Notes under the pieces: generated by a model
Seen by the model: the letters and a program-made list of their open reading frames with translations, nothing else
Databases searched by the model: none
What the model was told of the DNA's origin: nothing
Assembly: GCA_051648365.1 (NCBI GenBank)
Contig: JBOFEZ010000139.1
Coordinates: 16,606 to 80,605, forward strand
DNA: 64,000 nucleotides
Origin: JAGNZR01 sp051648365
GTDB lineage: Bacteria > Fusobacteriota > Fusobacteriia > Fusobacteriales > Fusobacteriaceae
Direction: 5' to 3'
Shown here: piece after piece, positions 1 through 8,033 of the stretch
How the letters are laid out: every line of letters starts with the position of its first letter
Position numbering within the stretch: position 1 is the first letter of the stretch
Translations under genes and position numbers: made by a program

Positions 1-667
1 TGAGTTCTACAGTAGCTTCCGGCAAATAGTGTTCAACAGAATCCTTTTCCCCTATCATTTTTCTTATTCCAGTAGCTGAAGCTATTTCACCGACACCTTC
101 TAAATCATGATATCCTGCACCTATTCTTTTTATAGGAACCATTTTCACTCTTCTTTTAAGTTTTTTTTCGCTTTTAACATACTCTATTCCCAGTATATCA
201 TTGGATTTGATTTTCTGTGTCACTCCTAAATTTATTAACGATTCAGAATATGCCGTTGGGTATGAAAAACCCTTTTTCAAATAGCTTTCTAAATATGATT
301 TAAACTCAGCACATTCCTCCATAGTAGCTATCTTTTCTATTCCTTCAATATCTCCGCTTTCAGAACCGAAAACTACCCATTCTACTTCCAACTCACCTAA
401 AATTTCCATAGCTCCTTTCGCAAAAATTTCGGCACTCTGGCTAGAATAAAAAATAGGAAGTTCGACTATTAAATCAATTTCGTTTGCAAGGGCTATTTCG
501 GCTCTTTTAAATCTATTAATACAGGCTATTTCTCCTCTCTGGGTAAAATCTCCACTCATCACCGCTATTATTAAATCTGCTCCTGTTACCTCTTTAGCCC
601 TCTCTAGGTGGTATCTATGTCCGTTATGAAACGGATTGTATTCTACAATAACTCCTACTGCTTTCAT
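1..667 (-). CDS. tmcAL: tRNA(Met) cytidine acetate ligase TmcAL (partial, 3' end outside window)
   Basis: This gene runs off the left edge, so only about 222 N-terminal residues are visible. The family (formerly YlbM) uses ATP and acetate to make N4-acetylcytidine at the wobble position of elongator tRNA-Met. The start reads MKAVGVIVEYNPFHNGH, with the NPFHNGH nucleotidyltransferase-type HxGH motif typical of the family. Further motifs are SGDFTQRGE and a FGSE segment. The ATG lies immediately next to the coaX stop codon, so it is probably translated from the same mRNA as coaX. I am confident of the family; the C-terminal part cannot be checked here. Confidence 0.9.
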   Translation of the reverse strand, partial: MKAVGVIVEYNPFHNGHRYHLERAKEVTGADLIIAVMSGDFTQRGEIACINRFKRAEIALANEIDLIVELPIFYSSQSAEIFAKGAMEILGELEVEWVVFGSESGDIEGIEKIATMEECAEFKSYLESYLKKGFSYPTAYSESLINLGVTQKIKSNDILGIEYVKSEKKLKRRVKMVPIKRIGAGYHDLEGVGEIASATGIRKMIGEKDSVEHYLPEATVEL

Positions 668-1444
668 TTAGTTTTTTCCTTTATTTCTATAATATAGTGT
701 GTGTAAACCTTTTATACTCAATTCTGGAAGATAAATGTCAATCTCCTTTATCTCTGCAGAAAGAATTTTACCAAGTCCTCCTGTAGCGATTATATATGGA
801 TCTTCTACTTTTTCCTTTATTTTTTTTATTATATGCTTGATCTGACCAGCATATCCAAAGAAAATTCCAGCCTGGATCTGCTCACTGGTATTTCTTCCTA
901 GAACAGATTCTGGAGTACTAAATTTTACCTTCGGAAGTTTTGCCGTATTTCCAAAAAGTGCATTTATGGACATCTCTATCCCTGGTAGAATACCACCTCC
1001 TACATATATATTTTTTTTCATAACTTCATAGGTAGTTGCTGTTCCTAGATCAAAAATAATAAGATTTTTATCTGGATATTCAGTTACAGCCTGGACGATG
1101 TCTATAATTCTATCTGGTCCAAAACCTGTCGGGTTCATCTCTTCCGCAAATTTGAAAGGAATATCCAGCTCCAAATCAACTATCATAGTTTCCAAATTAA
1201 AATATTTTCTCCCTAAAAATTTAAATAGATTTATAAGTCCCGGAACCACTGAAGAAACTATTATTCCATTTATTTTTTTCAAATTTATGTTATTAAATTC
1301 AGCTATATTTCTCAAATATGAAAAATATTCGTCTTCAGTCATCTTTTCATTTGAAGCCACCCTAAAACTCAGAAGAACATCTCCTTTTTTATTCATTACT
1401 CCTGTTACAACATGGGTATTTCCAACATCTATAGCTAATAGCAT
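668..1444 (-). CDS. coaX: Type III pantothenate kinase
   Basis: Phosphorylates pantothenate, the first committed step of coenzyme A synthesis in the cytoplasm. The 258-residue length is usual for the type III (CoaX) family. The N-terminal phosphate-binding motif DVGNT lies at residues 6-10, the GPDR segment near 109-112, and the second ATPase-fold motif DLGTATT at about 132-138. The last CoA pathway gene family in this window is coaD at 38.5-39 kb, so the CoA genes are not clustered. The start is preceded by a good AGGAGG on the minus strand. tmcAL follows with no gap. Confidence 0.95.
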   Translation of the reverse strand: MLLAIDVGNTHVVTGVMNKKGDVLLSFRVASNEKMTEDEYFSYLRNIAEFNNINLKKINGIIVSSVVPGLINLFKFLGRKYFNLETMIVDLELDIPFKFAEEMNPTGFGPDRIIDIVQAVTEYPDKNLIIFDLGTATTYEVMKKNIYVGGGILPGIEMSINALFGNTAKLPKVKFSTPESVLGRNTSEQIQAGIFFGYAGQIKHIIKKIKEKVEDPYIIATGGLGKILSAEIKEIDIYLPELSIKGLHTLYYRNKGKN

Positions 1445-1510
1445 AAATCCTCCTAAACTTTCTTTATATGATAATATATAAGTTTACCCTAAATTGCTTT
1501 TTCTGACAAG

Positions 1511-1548
1511 AAAAAAAGAGAGCTTTTCTTTCACTCTCCTTTTTTTTC
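1511..1548 (-). terminator. Terminator overlapping the stop of the unknown gene at 1531-2217
   Basis: On the minus strand a GAGAG/CTCTC stem with an 11-base loop is flanked by A-rich and T-rich tracts, and a run of seven T follows. The stop codon lies in the loop, so the hairpin overlaps the end of the gene. It separates this gene from coaX downstream. Confidence 0.6.
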
Positions 1549-2217
1549 TGTTACCACACTGATTTTGTCTACAGTACTGATTTTAAATTCTTTATCTCTA
1601 AAAGTTGCTGCATGTGGATTCACAATATAAATGCTATAGTCTAGTTTTGTTGTATTACTATTCAAAAATTTGAATTTTTCAATAATTTTTCCTTTTCGGT
1701 TACCTATATTAATTTCAATATTACTTAACTCATTTAAAAATTTTTCCAAACTACTTCTATCCATTTCCAAAAGGTCTTCTAAAGAATTTTGACTAAATAT
1801 CAATTCTCCAGATTTATCAAATGAGTTGTGCAAATACCAATAAATTTTATAAAGAAAAGGAGCATATATATTTTTATCAAATTCCTGTACCCTTTTCAAT
1901 ATTTCTTGAGAGTACGGATTTAATTTCTCCTTTATCCCCTCTTTTTCCAGCTCATCCAAATCTCTATTCTTTGAATCTGTACGTTCCTTTTTTCTGATTT
2001 CTTTTTTAAATTCATAAACAAGGTCTGAAAGAATCTCTCTCAAATCTTCGTAGTACTCAAACTCTTCCCCGTCAGTTCTTCCGCCTTCTTCCATACTAGA
2101 AAGAAATTCATCATAGCTTTCCATAAACTCATCATTAAAATAAGTTAAAAGTTTTTTCGCTTCATCCAATGTCAGTTTTATGGTGAAATTCATTTTTTTA
2201 TCTTTTATATTATACAT
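1531..2217 (-). CDS. Conserved-type hypothetical protein, 228 aa
   Basis: I do not recognise this protein. It is acidic and charged, with no signal peptide or membrane segment, so it is probably cytoplasmic. Residues 15-80 are rich in D/E and predicted helical. Residues about 115-200 (IYWYLHNSF... then an SLEDLLEMDRSSLEKFL stretch) look like a winged-helix-type arrangement: helices with a helix-turn-helix-like spacing, followed by a beta hairpin around a basic NRKGKIIEKF segment. A DNA-binding role is only a guess. GAGGAG lies 8 bases before the first ATG, supporting this start over the internal ATG at codon 9. An intrinsic terminator overlaps its stop. Confidence 0.6.
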   Translation of the reverse strand: MYNIKDKKMNFTIKLTLDEAKKLLTYFNDEFMESYDEFLSSMEEGGRTDGEEFEYYEDLREILSDLVYEFKKEIRKKERTDSKNRDLDELEKEGIKEKLNPYSQEILKRVQEFDKNIYAPFLYKIYWYLHNSFDKSGELIFSQNSLEDLLEMDRSSLEKFLNELSNIEINIGNRKGKIIEKFKFLNSNTTKLDYSIYIVNPHAATFRDKEFKISTVDKISVVTEKKGE

Positions 2218-2273
2218 AAAATCAACTCCTCATCTTTTTATACTGTAGAGTGTCAATTTTTCATTTTTTAATC

Positions 2274-2969
2274 TTAAACCTCTTTTGTTTCTGATTCTTC
2301 TTCTGTTTTTTCTTCTTTGGGAATAGGGTTTCCATACATCCATTCAACCTGTCTTCTCAGACCTGTAAGATCATATTCTTTCCCATCTATTGTAACCTTA
2401 TCGTTTTCGGGCATATCTATGAACCCCTCTTCCAATTCTATTGATTTATCAAGAGATATCTGTATTTTTATGCTTTTTTCTGGATTATCTAGAGGTCTGA
2501 ATTCTGTCTTTACCATTTTTATAAGATCGTCTTTCGCAATAATATCTGCTATCAGTTGAGGGGAAAATCTTCTTTGTGGCGGATAGTCAGCTATAAATAA
2601 TTTTTCTCCAGCAACAAACTTAACTTTTCCTTCATCATCCTTTTCAAAGATATCTATTGTATATAATCCTCTATCTTTTATTAAAATCTTTTCAAGATCT
2701 AATATCTTTTTCCCTGTTCCAAAAGGATCTACTAACGGAATAAAATCTCCCTTTGTAATAAGTTCATCACTAGGTGAATTCAATCTTACTTCAAATTTAG
2801 TAGGTTTCTCTATCTCTTCTAAAGTTATAATAATTGATAGATTCATCATAGGAAATGGAAATATAGGTTGGATAAGATTGTCAAAAGCCCCCATTATATC
2901 TATTGCCCCTGGTACATGTTGATTCATCTGAGCCTTGTGTGCTACTATTATATTTTTTAATTTCGCCAT
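2274..2969 (-). CDS. Hypothetical protein, DUF6941-like, 231 aa
   Basis: Function unknown. The N-terminal two-thirds (HVPGAIDIMGAFDNL..., then a beta-rich stretch ending near residue 130) resembles the arrangement of small beta-sandwich proteins grouped as DUF6941; this is my recollection of the pattern, not a search result. The C-terminus is a short acidic, lysine/glutamate-rich tail. There is no signal peptide or transmembrane segment. It has its own promoter (TTGACA/TATAAA, 17-base spacer) and is followed after about 56 bases by the unknown gene at 1531-2217, so the two may be cotranscribed. Confidence 0.55.
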   Translation of the reverse strand: MAKLKNIIVAHKAQMNQHVPGAIDIMGAFDNLIQPIFPFPMMNLSIIITLEEIEKPTKFEVRLNSPSDELITKGDFIPLVDPFGTGKKILDLEKILIKDRGLYTIDIFEKDDEGKVKFVAGEKLFIADYPPQRRFSPQLIADIIAKDDLIKMVKTEFRPLDNPEKSIKIQISLDKSIELEEGFIDMPENDKVTIDGKEYDLTGLRRQVEWMYGNPIPKEEKTEEESETKEV

Positions 2970-3021
2970 TTTTCCTCCTGTTTTTTCATCTTTATGTTTA
3001 TTTTCGATTTCTCGTACTATA

Positions 3022-3050
3022 TTTATACAATTTTAACTAATTTTTGTCAA
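3022..3050 (-). promoter_or_regulatory. Sigma-70-type promoter for the gene at 2274-2969
   Basis: Minus strand TTGACA (3045-3050) and TATAAA (3022-3027) are separated by 17 bases, about 55 bases before the start codon. The -35 is a perfect consensus. Confidence 0.65.
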
Positions 3051-3078
3051 CAATTAGTAGTTTTTATTGATTTTATTT

Positions 3079-3963
3079 TTAACTTTCTCTTTCTCCTACA
3101 TATTTCACAAGGTCGACAAATATTTGGGCAATATCTCCAGAAAAATTTTCTCGAATTATTTTTGTCGCCTCTTTGCATATAGATGCTAAAATTTTTTTTG
3201 CTTCAACCATCCCAAATATGGAAGGATATGTTGATTTTTCAAGGCAAACATCACTTCCTATGGGTTTTCCAAGTTTTTCGAAACTTCCCTCTACATCTAA
3301 AATATCGTCCCTAATCTGAAATGCCAAGCCCAGAAGTTCTCCATATTTTTTTAAAAGTTCTGTTTCTTTTTCTCCCGCTTCTCCTATTATGCATCCCACT
3401 TCTATTGGCAGAGATATTAATTTCCCCGTTTTATTTTTATGGATATATTTAAGGGTTTCAAAGTCTATTATCTTTCCTTCACTTTCGATATCCACCATCT
3501 GTCCTCCCAACATTCCGTTTATTCCAGAATATTGAGCTATTTTTCCTATTATTTTTATGGTTTTATCAGAAGATATTTTCTGATTTTTTTCTGCTAATAT
3601 GGCAAAAGCATGAGTCAATAATCCATCACCGATTAAAATAGCTGCTGCTTCTCCAAATTTTTTATGTGTCGTTAACTTTCCACGTCTATAATCATCGTTA
3701 TCAATTGCAGGAAGGTCATCGTGTACTAAGCTGTATGAGTGTATCATCTCTATCGCAGCACCACTTCCATACCCCAACTCTCTATTTTTACCTAAGAGTT
3801 CCAAAGTCATAAAAAGCAGTATAGGTCTTATTCTTTTTCCACCATTTAAAACGGAGTATCTCATTCCTTCTGCAATTATATAAGGATATTCCAACTCTGA
3901 AAGATACTCTTCAATCACATTATCAACATTTTCTCTAGATTCTTTCATGTATCTGCTCAACAT
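3079..3963 (-). CDS. ispA: Polyprenyl (farnesyl/geranyl) diphosphate synthase
   Basis: Condenses isopentenyl diphosphate with allylic diphosphates to give geranyl or farnesyl diphosphate. It feeds undecaprenyl phosphate and quinone synthesis downstream of the MEP pathway; ispG lies at 13.3-14.3 kb. The 294-residue length fits short-chain synthases. The first Asp-rich motif DDLPAID is at residues 82-88 and the second, DDILD, at 219-223; GGKRIRP at 41-47 binds IPP. It starts one base after the xseB stop with GGAGG upstream, so xseB-ispA is an operon as in many bacteria. The exact chain length of the product is not decided by sequence. Confidence 0.93.
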   Translation of the reverse strand: MLSRYMKESRENVDNVIEEYLSELEYPYIIAEGMRYSVLNGGKRIRPILLFMTLELLGKNRELGYGSGAAIEMIHSYSLVHDDLPAIDNDDYRRGKLTTHKKFGEAAAILIGDGLLTHAFAILAEKNQKISSDKTIKIIGKIAQYSGINGMLGGQMVDIESEGKIIDFETLKYIHKNKTGKLISLPIEVGCIIGEAGEKETELLKKYGELLGLAFQIRDDILDVEGSFEKLGKPIGSDVCLEKSTYPSIFGMVEAKKILASICKEATKIIRENFSGDIAQIFVDLVKYVGERES

Positions 3964-3964
3964 T

Positions 3965-4183
3965 CTATTCTACCTCCACAAATTCTATTTCCTCATTTCT
4001 TTCACTTACTTTTATTATTTTCCCTTCTGCTGCTTTCAGTATTTCAGAAGATTTTTTTATAAGTTTCATAGCCTTTTCATACTCTTTTATACTTTCGTCC
4101 AAACCAAAGTCTCCACTTTCAAGATTTTCTATTATTTTATCTAAATTTTCAAGATTACTCTCGAAATTATTTTTTTTCTCCAT
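3965..4183 (-). CDS. xseB: Exodeoxyribonuclease VII small subunit
   Basis: Small subunit of ExoVII, which degrades single-stranded DNA in either direction. The 72-residue protein has the family helical hairpin: the FESNLENLDKIIENLESGD segment, then LDESIKEYEKAMKL and a C-terminal helix of the AAEGKI type. AAGGAG lies 6 bases before the ATG. The large subunit gene xseA is not beside it in this window. It forms a two-gene unit with ispA. Confidence 0.93.
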   Translation of the reverse strand: MEKKNNFESNLENLDKIIENLESGDFGLDESIKEYEKAMKLIKKSSEILKAAEGKIIKVSERNEEIEFVEVE

Positions 4184-4282
4184 CTTTTTCTCCTTCTTAT
4201 CTTTATCACATCCTATTTTACTGCATTTTGCTCAAAAAATAAAGTTTTTAAAAAATAATCCAAGAAAGTATGTAGAATTCAC

Positions 4283-4311
4283 TTGACGAAACAGGTAAAA
4301 TCTGATACAAT
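4283..4311 (+). promoter_or_regulatory. Promoter of rplM-rpsI
   Basis: TTGACG (4283-4288) and TACAAT (4306-4311) have an exact 17-base spacer. Transcription would start near 4318, giving a leader of about 70 bases before rplM. Confidence 0.75.
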
Positions 4312-4317
4312 ATTTAA

Positions 4318-4391
4318 GTAAAATTTAACCTTTCCCACAAAGGACCGTTGCGTTATATTGCAATAAAATATAACTATCTAGGAGGAAACGA
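4318..4391 (+). promoter_or_regulatory. Structured 5' leader of rplM, candidate ribosomal-protein leader
   Basis: Two hairpins can be drawn in the untranslated leader. One is CCTTT/AAAGG with loop CCCAC (4329-4343); the other is an 8-bp GTTATATT/AATATAAC stem with a 7-base loop (4352-4374). The second ends just before AGGAGG. Known L13 leaders in other bacteria are bound by L13 for autoregulation. Whether this is the same class is inference. Confidence 0.45.
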
Positions 4392-4826
4392 ATGAAGAAA
4401 TACACAGATATGCAAAGAAAAGAAGATGTAGTAAGAGATTGGTACCACTATGATGCAGAAGGTAAAGTTTTAGGAAGACTTGCTGTTGAAATAGCTAAAA
4501 AATTAATGGGTAAAGAAAAAGTATCTTATACTCCACACATTGACGGAGGAGACTTCGTAGTTATCACAAACATGGAGAAAATAGCTGTTACTGGTAAAAA
4601 GTTAACAGATAAAAAATACTATCATCACACTGGATTCCCAGGTGGAATCAAAGAGAGAACTCTTGGTGAAATCATGGATAAGAGACCTGAAGAAGTTCTT
4701 ATGTTAGCTGTTAGAAGAATGCTTCCAAAGAACAAATTAGGAGCTCAACAATTAACTAGATTAAGAGTATTCGTAGGTGCTGAGCACACTCATATCGCTC
4801 AAAAACCAGCAAAAACTGAAATTTAA
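4392..4826 (+). CDS. rplM: 50S ribosomal protein L13
   Basis: Early-assembly protein of the large ribosomal subunit. The 144 residues contain the family signature: WYHYDAEGKVLGRLA near the N-terminus, GDFVVITNMEKIAVTGKK in the middle, and PEEVLMLAVRRMLPKNKLG towards the C-terminus. The start is preceded by AGGAGG. It is cotranscribed with rpsI 16 bases downstream, the standard L13-S9 pair. A structured leader precedes it. Confidence 0.98.
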   Translation: MKKYTDMQRKEDVVRDWYHYDAEGKVLGRLAVEIAKKLMGKEKVSYTPHIDGGDFVVITNMEKIAVTGKKLTDKKYYHHTGFPGGIKERTLGEIMDKRPEEVLMLAVRRMLPKNKLGAQQLTRLRVFVGAEHTHIAQKPAKTEI

Positions 4827-4842
4827 TTAGGAGGTATTTACA

Positions 4843-5241
4843 GTGGCAGAGATGATTCAATATTTAGGAACAGGAAGAAGAAAAACTTCTGTAGCAAGAG
4901 TAAGACTAATCCCAGGTGGAAACGGAATTGAAATAAACGGAAAATCAATGAAAGAGTACTTCGGAGGAAGAGATATCCTTGGTAAAATCGTTGAGCAACC
5001 GCTAGCACTAACTGAAACTATGGATAAGTTTGGTATTAAAGTTAATGTTGTTGGAGGAGGAAACTCTGGACAAGCTGGAGCAATAAGACACGGTCTATCA
5101 AGAGCTCTAGTTATATCTGACGAGACTTTAAAGCCTGCTTTAAGAGAAGCTGGATTCCTTACAAGAGACTCAAGAATGGTTGAGAGAAAGAAGTTCGGAA
5201 AGAGAAAAGCAAGAAGATCTCCTCAGTTCTCAAAAAGATAA
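4843..5241 (+). CDS. rpsI: 30S ribosomal protein S9
   Basis: Small-subunit protein whose C-terminal tail reaches the P-site tRNA. The 132 residues include YLGTGRRKTSVARVRL at the N-terminus and the conserved basic C-terminus ending SPQFSKR. The start is GTG: AGGAGG lies 8 bases ahead of it, whereas the in-frame ATG three codons later is too far away. It is the second gene of the rplM operon and is followed by a strong terminator. Confidence 0.98.
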   Translation: MAEMIQYLGTGRRKTSVARVRLIPGGNGIEINGKSMKEYFGGRDILGKIVEQPLALTETMDKFGIKVNVVGGGNSGQAGAIRHGLSRALVISDETLKPALREAGFLTRDSRMVERKKFGKRKARRSPQFSKR

Positions 5242-5255
5242 TCATTACAGAATAC

Positions 5256-5296
5256 AAAACCCTACAAACAATTTGTTTGTGGGGTTTTTTCTTTTC
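5256..5296 (+). terminator. Intrinsic terminator of rplM-rpsI
   Basis: A 14-bp stem (left arm 5256-5269, right arm 5275-5288, one G-T pair) with a 5-base loop is followed by a T-rich tract. Confidence 0.9.
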
Positions 5297-5388
5297 ATTT
5301 TTTAAAATTCCCCAATTTTAACTTCGATAATTTCACTCTTAAAAAATTCATTTGGTCTATTATTAAAACAAAATACTATTTTTCGGTG

Positions 5389-5417
5389 TTGACAAATCAT
5401 ATTTTAAGAGGTATACA
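5389..5417 (+). promoter_or_regulatory. Promoter of the alanine symporter gene
   Basis: TTGACA (5389-5394) and TATACA (5412-5417) with a 17-base spacer, about 33 bases before the start codon. Confidence 0.7.
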
Positions 5418-5450
5418 ATATTGAAGCTTTAAATTAAAAGGGAGGTTTTT

Positions 5451-6830
5451 ATGGAATTTGTTGTTAAATTAAATGAAATTCTTTGGGGGAATTTCATGTT
5501 AGCACTGCTTTTAGGAACAGGATTGTTTTTCACTCTAAGATTAAAATTTGTTCAAATCAGAAAATTTCCAGAAGGAGTGAGAAGGGTTACAGGAGGTTTA
5601 TCTTTAAATGGAAAATCTGCTGATGAAAACGGAATGTCTTCTTTTCAAGCTTTATCCACAGCTATCGCTGCTCAGGTAGGAACAGGAAATCTTGCAGGAG
5701 CTGCTACTGCTATTGCTGCAGGAGGTCCTGGAGCTATTTTTTGGATGTGGATCAGTGCATTTTTCGGTATGGCAACAGTCTATGCTGAAGCTGTTTTAGG
5801 ACAAGTTTTTAAAAAGAAAATAGATGGTCAAATTACTGGAGGTCCAGCTTATTACATTAAACATGGATTAGGAGACACAAAAATAGCTAAAGGTTTAGCC
5901 AGTTTTTTTGCGGTATCATGTATTTTAGCTCTTGGATTTATGGGGAATGCTGTTCAGGCCAACTCTATTTCGACTGCTTTTGCTAATGCTTTCGGCTTCT
6001 CTCCTATGATTGTTGGAATAGTTATCGCTGTTCTAGCTGGATTTGTTTTTTTTGGAGGAATTAAAAGAATAGCTTCTGTTACTGAGAAGATTGTTCCTCT
6101 AATGGCTGGATTATATATTTTAGCGTGTGTTATTATTCTTGCTTTTAATTTTGAGAGTGTTATACCTGCATTCAAAGCTATTTTTGTAGAAGCTTTCACT
6201 CCTAGAGCTGCTGTAGGAGGATTTGCTGGTATCTCAGTTAAAACTGCTATGAGATACGGAGTTGCAAGAGGACTTTTTTCGAACGAAGCTGGAATGGGAT
6301 CTACTCCTCATGCTCATGCAATTGCTAAAGTTAAGCATCCCGCTCAACAAGGAGCCGTTGCTATACTTACAGTATTTATAGACACTTTTATTGTTCTTAA
6401 CTGTACAGCACTAGTTATAATCTCTTCTGGTCTTTATACTGGAGGAATGACAGGAATTTCTCTTACTCAAGGTGCTTTCCAAGGTGCTTTAGGGAGTTTC
6501 GGGCATGGGTTTATAGCTATTTGTCTTCTTTTCTTCGCTTTTTCAACTATAATCGGTTGGTACTTTTTTGGAGAAGCCAATATTAGATTTCTTTTTGGAA
6601 ATAAATTAATTACTCCCTATAGAATACTTGTTATGGGATTCATTATACTCGGTTCTTTTATGAAAGTTGGTTTAGTTTGGGAACTTTCAGATGTCTTTAA
6701 TGCTCTTATGGTCTTTCCGAATCTGATAGCTCTTATCGCCCTTCAATCTATCGTAAAAAAGAATATGGATGAATATGAAGAAATTGAGAAAGATGAGATT
6801 TCTACTCTTCAGCAAGAAACAGTAAAATAA
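5451..6830 (+). CDS. Sodium:alanine symporter family protein (AGCS family)
   Basis: Cytoplasmic-membrane carrier of the alanine/glycine:cation symporter family, importing alanine or glycine with Na+. The 459 residues fit the family (about 440-500), with roughly ten or eleven hydrophobic segments. The family signatures are visible: SSFQALSTAIAAQVGTGNLAGAATA near residue 62, GPGAIFWMW near 91, and GLFSNEAGMGSTPHAHA near 275. The C-terminus is short, acidic and cytoplasmic. It is a single-gene unit with its own promoter and a shared terminator. Na+ coupling suits the sodium-based energetics known in this phylum, but the exact substrate is inferred. Confidence 0.92.
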   Translation: MEFVVKLNEILWGNFMLALLLGTGLFFTLRLKFVQIRKFPEGVRRVTGGLSLNGKSADENGMSSFQALSTAIAAQVGTGNLAGAATAIAAGGPGAIFWMWISAFFGMATVYAEAVLGQVFKKKIDGQITGGPAYYIKHGLGDTKIAKGLASFFAVSCILALGFMGNAVQANSISTAFANAFGFSPMIVGIVIAVLAGFVFFGGIKRIASVTEKIVPLMAGLYILACVIILAFNFESVIPAFKAIFVEAFTPRAAVGGFAGISVKTAMRYGVARGLFSNEAGMGSTPHAHAIAKVKHPAQQGAVAILTVFIDTFIVLNCTALVIISSGLYTGGMTGISLTQGAFQGALGSFGHGFIAICLLFFAFSTIIGWYFFGEANIRFLFGNKLITPYRILVMGFIILGSFMKVGLVWELSDVFNALMVFPNLIALIALQSIVKKNMDEYEEIEKDEISTLQQETVK

Positions 6831-6843
6831 TTATAGCAAAATC

Positions 6844-6882
6844 AAAAAAAAACGGAAAAACTCAATTTTTCCGTTTTTTTTT
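6844..6882. terminator. Bidirectional terminator between the symporter and EIIC-like genes
   Basis: CGGAAAAA and TTTTTCCG form an 8-bp stem with a 5-base loop, flanked by A-tract on the left and T-tract on the right, so it works for both converging genes. The minus-strand gene's stop codon abuts it directly. Confidence 0.88.
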
Positions 6883-7926
6883 CTATATTTTTATTTTCAA
6901 GTCTCCGGGTTTTATCCATCCTTTTTTTCTAAAAAATTCTCCAATGGCATAAGTTATTAAACCTGGTAAAAAAATATGTAGAAAAAAAATAACTATATAA
7001 AGTTTCATCCCTGTCAATTCACTCCCTTCCATGGCAGTTATTGTTCCAATTTGTCCCACCAATCCACTGGTTCCCATTCCTGCTGATATGGGAATATTTT
7101 TTAATTTAAATATCACCGTGGATAAAGGACCCAGTAAAGCTGATGTTACTATCGGAGGGATCCAAATCCTATAATTTTTAACGATATTAGACATCTGAAG
7201 CATAGATGTACCAAGTCCTTGAGCAAAAAAACCTCCTAGACCATTCTCTTTGTAGCTCATAACTGCAAATCCTATCATCTGAGCTGAACATCCTACTGTT
7301 GCTGCCCCTGCTGCAACTCCATCCAATCCTAACATGATTGAAACCGCTGCACTGCTTATAGGAAGAGTCAATATCACTCCCATAACTACAGAAATAAATA
7401 TTCCCATGTAAAAAGGTTGTAATTCCGTAAAATAGATTATTAGGTCTCCTAATTTTTTCATCCCATCCGCAATAATCGGTCCTACAATACCTCCTACAAG
7501 AATACCTGTAATCACTGTTATTGCTGGAGTCAGTATTATATCTATCTTCGTTTCCTTAGAAACTACCTTTCCAAACTCCGCTCCTACTACAGATGCGATT
7601 AAAGCCCCAGCAGGTCCTCCCGCTACATTTCCTGCTGCACCTGTTATAACAGAAGCAAAAAGGACTAATGGAGGAGCTTTAAGCCCGTATGCTACTGCTA
7701 CTCCTATGGAAGCTCCTGTCATGTTTCTTGCCAGAGGCCACACAGTTTCAGTTAAAAATTTTATCTCTAATTTTTGACCTAAAGTATTTAAAATTGTCCC
7801 TATCAAAAGTGAAGAAAATAGTCCCAATGCCATATAACTCAAAGTATCAATAAAATAACGTTTTATAGAAAATTCAATATCTTTTCTTTTAAAAAAATTT
7901 CTCATCCGATATTTCCCCCAATTCAA
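6883..7926 (-). CDS. PTS EIIC-like membrane protein (PfoR family)
   Basis: Membrane protein of the PTS_EIIC_2 type, related to PfoR of clostridia, which was described as a toxin regulator but looks like a stand-alone sugar-permease domain. The protein has about nine hydrophobic segments and glycine-rich motifs such as GNVAGGPAGALIASVVGAE and GTSGLVGQIGT. No EIIA or EIIB domain is fused or adjacent, so sugar transport is doubtful. Start: the longest frame begins at GTG 7947, but AGGAGG lies inside it at 7933-7938, six bases before TTG 7926. I therefore take TTG (347 residues); ATG 7905 is the alternative. Confidence 0.8.
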   Translation of the reverse strand: MNWGKYRMRNFFKRKDIEFSIKRYFIDTLSYMALGLFSSLLIGTILNTLGQKLEIKFLTETVWPLARNMTGASIGVAVAYGLKAPPLVLFASVITGAAGNVAGGPAGALIASVVGAEFGKVVSKETKIDIILTPAITVITGILVGGIVGPIIADGMKKLGDLIIYFTELQPFYMGIFISVVMGVILTLPISSAAVSIMLGLDGVAAGAATVGCSAQMIGFAVMSYKENGLGGFFAQGLGTSMLQMSNIVKNYRIWIPPIVTSALLGPLSTVIFKLKNIPISAGMGTSGLVGQIGTITAMEGSELTGMKLYIVIFFLHIFLPGLITYAIGEFFRKKGWIKPGDLKIKI

Positions 7927-7983
7927 AATAGTCCTCCTATTATACACTTTTTAAGTTCTACGTGCAACGATTCACATAAAATT

Positions 7984-8018
7984 AAAAAAGCAATCTAATT
8001 TAAAATCAGATTGCTTTT
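7984..8018 (-). terminator. Terminator of the prfA-prmC-queA-rsmD unit
   Basis: An 11-bp stem AAAAGCAATCT/AGATTGCTTTT with an 11-base loop lies just downstream of rsmD, with a run of T on the minus strand. Confidence 0.85.
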
Positions 8019-8033
8019 AATATCTTCAATTTA

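Noticed and set aside
1098..1481. Open frame on the plus strand across coaX
   Set aside because: It is the complement of a well-supported gene with clear motifs, and has no ribosome site or family features. The same applies to the other long opposite-strand frames over prfA, rng, fabF, disA and the deo genes.
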